From: Sipunculus nudus | Taxonomy: Eukaryota > Annelida > Sipuncula > Golfingiida > Sipunculidae | Length of the DNA: 64,000 bases | NCBI GenBank assembly: GCA_026874595.1 | Contig: CM049314.1 | Coordinates: 59,499,300 to 59,563,299, forward strand | Direction of reading: 5' to 3' | Shown: piece after piece, positions 59,305 to 64,000 of the stretch | Layout of the letters: the number at the start of each line of letters is the position of its first letter | Position numbering within the stretch: the first letter of the stretch is position 1 | Notes under the pieces: model-generated | The model's input: the letters and a program-made list of their open reading frames with translations, nothing else | The model's database searches: none | Told to the model about the DNA's origin: nothing | Made by a program: the position numbers and the translations under genes

Positions 59305-60133
59305 CTACGTGATCAAACGATTTACATCTGAAACACTGAGACGTATTACGTTTCACCGCTGTTGCATCCAAAATTGTGACGTACATGTTAGAATCAATTT
59401 CATCAAAGGCGAATGGATGGAGGCTACCAGCAATCTGACTGCGGAAACGCACATCGTAAGCCATAACGGCAGACCACAAATATTTTCTGTCACATTCATG
59501 AATGAAGGTTCTGTATTTTGCGAAACTATTATATTTATCTGGATACTTCTGCAGTACTACCATCTCGTATCGAGACCACGCTTGGAGCCATATGGAAAAA
59601 TTATCTAATGTTCTACGTGACTTCTTTTGTCGAAATTCTAAATTATCACTGACAAACACAGCCTCGGCTTCTCTGTTAACTGGTTCTGAAGCAATATATA
59701 GAAAGTCAGGCAAATGAACAAACTCACCATTCTGTGCAGCCTGGACATTCTTTTCAGGGATGACCGCCCCGAGCACGTGAACGTTTCCGCGCGAAACTGG
59801 TGTGTCAGCTGGCTTGCGTGGAGGTTGTCCTTCTGAATTCGTGTGTTGCACAGAAATTTCGTTTTCTGAGTTTTGTACCCCCAGAACACATTTAGCTAAA
59901 TTGTCATGTGAAGCTTTCAAGCTTTCTATACCAAAATTCAACTGTTGCATCAAAGAAACTAAAGCTTCCAGAATTTGGTTCGTTGACGGCTCTGTTTCTT
60001 TTATATCTTGTCCCATATCATCCGGGTTTTTTTCGATTTCGAACTGCCGAGGACATTCCTTGCCTGTAGGGCCGTCGTGACCTTTGCAAGGAAATTTACA
60101 GGTTGTGCAAGTCCTTACTTTATCCGAACTCAT
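59075..60133 (-). CDS. gag: Ngaro Gag-like protein
   Basis: 352 aa from an ATG at 60133, about 37 bp inside repeat A1. Presumed nucleic-acid-binding structural protein of the retroelement particle. The N-terminus is Cys/His-rich (C9, C12, C16, H19, C27), followed by an acidic, probably helical region (about 45-85). A central domain (about 145-245) contains FSIWLQAWSRYEMVVL and a YDVRFRSQIAG segment typical of DIRS/Ngaro gags. A classical zinc knuckle CX2CX4HX4C spans 267-280. A C-terminal CX7CX4CX3H finger (C317, C325, C330, H334) and further CXXC pairs (336-351) follow. The frame is intact. Its last part overlaps the polymerase frame. Confidence 0.9.
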   Translation of the reverse strand: MSSDKVRTCTTCKFPCKGHDGPTGKECPRQFEIEKNPDDMGQDIKETEPSTNQILEALVSLMQQLNFGIESLKASHDNLAKCVLGVQNSENEISVQHTNSEGQPPRKPADTPVSRGNVHVLGAVIPEKNVQAAQNGEFVHLPDFLYIASEPVNREAEAVFVSDNLEFRQKKSRRTLDNFSIWLQAWSRYEMVVLQKYPDKYNSFAKYRTFIHECDRKYLWSAVMAYDVRFRSQIAGSLHPFAFDEIDSNMYVTILDATAVKRNTSQCFRCKSFDHVVQKCPFRSQQAKMEETENQIQTKFHQSYRFDRWYHEQRGGCNNYQSGRCRVQSCKRAHVCRQCRGPEPLYKCQHCN

Positions 60134-60169
60134 GGTGCGATGACTTAACTAACGATTACATGTACGTGC

Positions 60170-60360
60170 GACACCGACAAAACACAACGTGCAACTGACT
60201 GGCTGGGGTGTGAACAGTGATTACTGAAGCGTGAGTTCCCCGGCCCCGTGTATAACTAAGCGGGTTTAAGGGGGACGGCTCCACCTGAATAGATACGGGT
60301 TGCCAGGTCTGCAAGATTCAACTTTAAGCGTTAACAATAATTAACTTCTTTAATTTACAT
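60170..60360 (-). repeat. Ngaro split direct repeat A1 (5' terminus)
   Basis: 191 bp at the outer 5' end of the element, identical to A2. It contains CGGCCCCGTGTATAACTAAG and probably holds the promoter for gag, by analogy with other DIRS-order elements. Confidence 0.93.
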
Positions 60361-60533
60361 ATAAATATTTAGAAAAATTCTGTTGCTCACGCAAACAAAA
60401 ACCAACACGACTACGGCACGCATGATTAATTGACGAGATTTCATAACGTCCAATTCTCTTGTGTTGGCCGCTCCGGACACGAATGGGTGCAGAGCTCGGG
60501 TTCCCGAGCACTTTGGAGACACCCGCTCACTTA

Positions 60534-60605
60534 GCCGTGATCGTATAGTGGTTAGTACTTCTCGTTGTGGCCGAGACAACCCAGGTTCGAATCCTGGTCA
60601 CGGCA
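60534..60605 (+). tRNA. tRNA-His (GTG), B-type, consensus
   Basis: 72 nt, all stems pair, loop TTGTGGC, variable loop CAAC, B box GGTTCGAATCC. It lies 174 bp to the right of the Ngaro insertion, which left the gene and its GCTCGGGTTCCCGAGC upstream foldback intact. T5 follows at 60644. Confidence 0.96.
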
Positions 60606-60643
60606 GAGCGCTGTGGATGCTCTCGCACGGCAGGCGGGTTCAC

Positions 60644-60648
60644 TTTTT
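60644..60648 (+). terminator. Pol III T-run
   Basis: Five T residues about 39 nt past the tRNA at 60534. Confidence 0.6.
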
Positions 60649-62020
60649 CACGTTTATTAATTTTTTTATTTCTCACCTCTTTGTATGTTAAACAAACACA
60701 AATTCATCCTTTTTCAGTTTTTTAACTTCTTCATATGCATTCGCCATTTTTTACACTATTCTCTTCAAACTTTATTTGACACTATCGGGATCAGTAGTTG
60801 AAAAATATTCTATTGTTGAACATGTCTGAGTCTCCTGGCTTCTTAAATTTCTTCACTGAATATTTAGGCCAAGCGAGATTTATGTCTCCTATTCACATAT
60901 GACTGATGTCATGTCTGCTAACCCCCTTTAGTTCATGAAAAATATCTCTGAGCCAGATTTCGATCCAGTGGCTATCGTCGGGCTCGAGGCGTGGCCGTCC
61001 ATAAGTTTCTACGAACACTTCATTCTTTCTTATAATACGGGAATTCCAAAGGAATCACTCCCTGCTAAACAGGTGACTACAGCGGTGTTTTACCACTCTC
61101 ACAAAAGAGAGTCCATTGAGGTATATCAGAGTGGCGGGTTTTTTTCAGGAGCCGCTACGTAACGCCGTTGAGGATAAAACTTTAAGATTCCTTGAGGATC
61201 CAAATATTTCCGACATATAACAACGCCTCTCGGCCTTCGAGTGCTTTCATACATAAAATACACTTAACCACACGCAAAACGTGTCTGTATACTGTCTGAA
61301 AATATCCATCATGTTAGAAAACATTCAGTTATATATAATTCAGTGTACGGGAAATTCTCTCAGTTTATTTGTTGAATTTCCTACCGCACACAGATAAGTA
61401 TAATCCCACGGATTATATGCGGCTGTCGACCGTTAAGTTTTGCGAGTAGAGAAAATGGACAGCAGTAAAAAAACATGAGTGTAACGTGTTGCTCCATATG
61501 GTCACATACATTAGTTTCAGTGAAAATCTGACTCGTCGCCTAATTTTCAGATTCCTGATTTAGCACAGCGAGTTGAGCGATATCGGTTAAACCGAATTGG
61601 TGACCACCGCAGTGCATGTCTCTATGGGCCTATGCCTGGGGTCACCACTCAAGCGGCCTGCCAGCCGAATAGAAATACCTACTCAGCCGTGTGTTCTATG
61701 CTAGGTAAAGTATCGCTTGCTGCCATATTGATGAGCAAAGGAATACCCCGTTCCTTAAATTTCAATGGCTGAATCAGATACTTGGCTGAGGGAACTCCAA
61801 ATTTCCTCGTTGAAAATAGACAATTGTGTTAAATTCATATGGTCAAAATCTTTTCGACAATTTAATTGATATATACTCTTACCAGCATGTCAATACTTGT
61901 GGTTCGGTGTTTTTGACAACCCGGAATTCGCAGTACTTAACAAAATTATATATTATTCTTTTTCCAAATGTACAAGAATAACTGGGAATTTAAACGGCGC
62001 TTAAAACAACAGCTCACGTA

Positions 62021-62091
62021 GCCGTGATCGTATAGTGGTTAGTACTTCTCGTTGTGGCCGAGAGACCCAGGTTCGAATCCTGGTTACGGCA
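62021..62091 (+). tRNA. tRNA-His (GTG), A-type, short variable loop
   Basis: 71 nt. One A is missing from the variable loop (GAC instead of GAAC), and the acceptor has a G-T wobble (TTACGGC). Anticodon arm and T-arm are intact. The loss of a variable-loop base next to position 48 may impair folding. Confidence 0.87.
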
Positions 62092-62130
62092 GAGCGCTGT
62101 GGATGCTCTCGCACGGCAGGCGGTTTCACA

Positions 62131-62136
62131 TTTTTT
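62131..62136 (+). terminator. Pol III T-run
   Basis: Six T residues about 40 nt past the tRNA at 62021. Confidence 0.6.
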
Positions 62137-62827
62137 GTAAAAGTACACCTGCTGACGTCAATTGGTCTGCACCCGGGAAACATAATTTTACATTTGCATT
62201 GCTTCCGCATTTGTCACTAAACTAAACCTTAATGAGCTTTACTTATCTCCTGAAGGAAGGACAAATTAATCCCACTTATTAACACTGCCTCGATATAGTG
62301 TTTTCTTTCAACAAGTCAAATACCCGGTGAATGTTGGTAATGACCACTCTTTCGATTATCACTGACAACAATCGATTTCAATTAAAAACGCGGGTTCACA
62401 AAATTGACTTTTTATTACCCTGACTGTTAATGTCTCTTCAATGGCCTTTCAGACTATGATCAGTTCCATCAAATTCACTGAAACATAGTGATAAAGTACA
62501 TGAATTCCTATCAAATATTTAACTTCCCCCTAAAATTTAAAATAACTATTCCTATCAGTCTGAATTAAAAAAATGACCCAAAGTAGCAGGGCATTGATAG
62601 AAATAGAAAGTAGTTACTACCCGTTACTGCTGGAATATATGTATTAATGGATACATAAATATTCAGAAAATTTCTGTTGCTCACGCAAACAAAAACCAAC
62701 ACGACTACGGCACGCATGATTAATTGACGAGATTTCATAACGTCCAATTCTCTTGTGTTGGCCGCTCCGGACACGAATGGGTGCAGAGCTCGGGTTCCCG
62801 AGCACTTTGGAGACACCCGCTCACTTA

Positions 62828-62899
62828 GCCGTGATCGTATAGTGGTTAGTACTTCTCGTTGTGGCCGAGACAACCCAGGTTCGAATCCTGGTCACGGCA
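62828..62899 (+). tRNA. tRNA-His (GTG), B-type, consensus
   Basis: 72 nt, identical by eye to the copy at 60534, with the upstream GCTCGGGTTCCCGAGC foldback and a six-T run downstream. Intact internal promoter. Confidence 0.96.
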
Positions 62900-62937
62900 G
62901 AGCGCTGTGGATGCTCTCGCACGGCAGGCGGGTTCTC

Positions 62938-62943
62938 TTTTTT
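62938..62943 (+). terminator. Pol III T-run
   Basis: Six T residues about 39 nt past the tRNA at 62828. Confidence 0.6.
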
Positions 62944-64000
62944 CACGTTTATTAAATTTTTTATTTCTCACCTCTTTGTATGTTAAACAAACACAAATTC
63001 ATCCTTTTTTAGTTTTTTAACTTTTTCACATGCATTCGCCATTTTTCACACTATTCTCTTCAAACTTTATTTGACACTATCGGAATCAGTAGTTGAAAAA
63101 TATTCTATTGTTGAACATGTCTGAGTCTCCTGGCTTCTTAAATTTCTTCACTGAATATTTAGGCCAAGCGAGATTTATGTCTTCTGTTCACATATGACTG
63201 ATGTCATGTCTGCTAACCCCCTTTAGTTCATGAAAAATATCTCTGAGCCAGATTTCGATCCAGTGGCTATCGTCGGGCTCGAGGCGTGGCCGTCCATATG
63301 TTTCTACGAACACTTCATTCTTTCTTATCATACGGGAATTCCAAAGGAATCACTCCCTGCTAAACAGGTGACTACAGCGGTGTTTTACCACTCTCACAAA
63401 AGAGAGTCCATTGAGGTATATCAGGGTGGCGGGTTTTTTTTCAGGAGCCGCTACGTAACGCCGTTGAGGATAAAACTTTAAGATTCCATGAGGATCCAAA
63501 TATTACGGACATATAACAACGCCTCTCGGCCTTCGAGTGCTTTCATACATAAAATACACTTAACCACACGCAAAACGTGTCTGTATACTGTCTGAAAATA
63601 TCCATCATGTTAGAAAACATTCAGTTATATATAATTCAGTGTACGGGAAATTCTATCAGTTTATTTGTTGAATTTCCTACCGCACACAGATAAGTATAAT
63701 CCCACGGATTATATGCGGCTGTCGACCGTTAAGTTTTGCGAGTAGAGAAAATGGACAGCGGTAAAAAAACATGAGTGTAACGTGTTGCTCCATATGGTCA
63801 CATACATTAGTTTCAGTGAAAATCTGACTCGTCGCCTAATTTTCAGATTCCTGATTTAGCACAGCGAGTTGAGCGATATCGGTTAAACCGAATTGGTGAC
63901 CAACGCAGTGCATGTCTCTATGGGCCTATGCCTGGGGTCACCACTCAAGCGGCCTGCCAGCCGAACAGAAATACCTACTCAGCCGTGTGTTCTATGCTAG

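Larger units (their letters stand above)
55814..60360 (-). mobile_element. Ngaro-type tyrosine-recombinase retroelement, 4547 bp
   Basis: In element (minus) orientation the layout is A1 - gag - RT/RNase H - YR - B1 A2 - linker - B2. These are split direct repeats, the hallmark of Ngaro-like members of the DIRS order. A1 and A2 (191 bp) are identical by eye, as are B1 and B2 (105 bp), pointing to a recent insertion. B1 and A2 abut directly, reproducing the B-to-A junction expected of a circular intermediate. Sister tRNA units read GGATACATAAATATT at the site. Here GGATAC is followed by the element and then ATAAATATT, so there is no target duplication, as expected for recombinase-mediated integration. 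No methyltransferase domain of the DIRS type was seen. One in-frame TAG in the polymerase suggests this copy is not autonomous as it stands. Confidence 0.95.
51220..64000 (+). repeat. 2.3-kb dimeric tandem array of tRNA-His genes
   Basis: Each full unit carries two tRNA-His genes with distinct flanks. A-type genes are preceded by AACTGGGAATTTAAACGGC and followed by GGCGGTTTCACATTTTTTGT. B-type genes are preceded by a GCTCGGGTTCCCGAGC foldback and followed by GGCGGGTTCACTTTTTCACG. A-to-B spacing is 807-809 bp and B-to-A 1487-1488 bp; 52881 to 55178 gives the 2297-bp period. The A-B interval of the third unit is enlarged by exactly 4547 bp by the Ngaro insertion. The first B-A interval is only 980 bp because about 508 bp is missing. 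The array runs off the right edge of the window, so copy number is a minimum. Conserved open frames inside the spacer (for example 63230-63481) are broken in sister units and are not genes. Confidence 0.95.

Noticed and set aside
63230-63481. 83-codon frame repeated in tRNA-array units
   Set aside because: Sister units at 52270, 54090 and 60935 are frameshifted, interrupted by TAG, or end differently because of T-run length changes.

Overview
The window looks like a nuclear segment of a marine invertebrate genome, most likely a bivalve mollusc. This is inferred from overall AT-richness, many long (TA)n microsatellites, very low gene density, abundant short inverted-repeat and tandem-repeat elements, tRNA-derived SINE copies, decayed LINEs and a Ngaro-type tyrosine-recombinase retroelement. 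I found no confidently supported host protein-coding gene. The supported genes are a tandem family of tRNA-His genes and the three reading frames of one recently inserted retroelement.

Layout. 1-6660: a dimeric satellite (about 335-bp monomers in about 670-bp pairs), interrupted by a 2.1-kb terminal-inverted-repeat element, then passing directly into a GC-rich 234-bp satellite. 7290-15615: two tRNA-SINE and hAT-like relics and several degenerate tandem families that share the 12-base palindrome GGTGGCGCCACC. 16086-18426: a GCTGC-rich inverted-repeat element carrying minisatellite DNA, invaded by a 1474-bp non-autonomous hAT element with a perfect 8-bp target duplication. 20400-23540: an approximately 800-bp hairpin-bearing satellite ending in the same terminal module that caps the other satellites. 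25880-27010: a decayed L1/Tx1-like LINE reverse transcriptase. 27011-46025: mostly unique AT-rich DNA with microsatellites, small inverted-repeat elements, copies of a dispersed repeat, a second SINE copy, promoter-like patches and one weak candidate exon. 46026-46729: a candidate solo LTR. 47377-47800: the 3' end of a second LINE.

49715-64000 (running off the window): the tRNA-His locus. A 2.3-kb unit holding two tRNA-His genes (A-type and B-type flanks, alternating about 0.81 and 1.49 kb apart) is repeated in tandem. Seven copies are visible plus a degraded outlier. One is an A/B chimera, and some carry structural defects. The array is interrupted at 55814-60360 by a 4547-bp Ngaro element on the minus strand, with identical split direct repeats, Gag, RT-RNase H (one in-frame TAG) and a complete tyrosine recombinase. 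Uninterrupted sister units define the insertion point exactly and show no target-site duplication.

How the parts relate: the tRNA array is the likely functional component. Nearly all other structured sequence is mobile or satellite DNA, and several satellites share modules, which suggests they spread as composite non-autonomous transposons. All homology statements are by eye; no searches were run.
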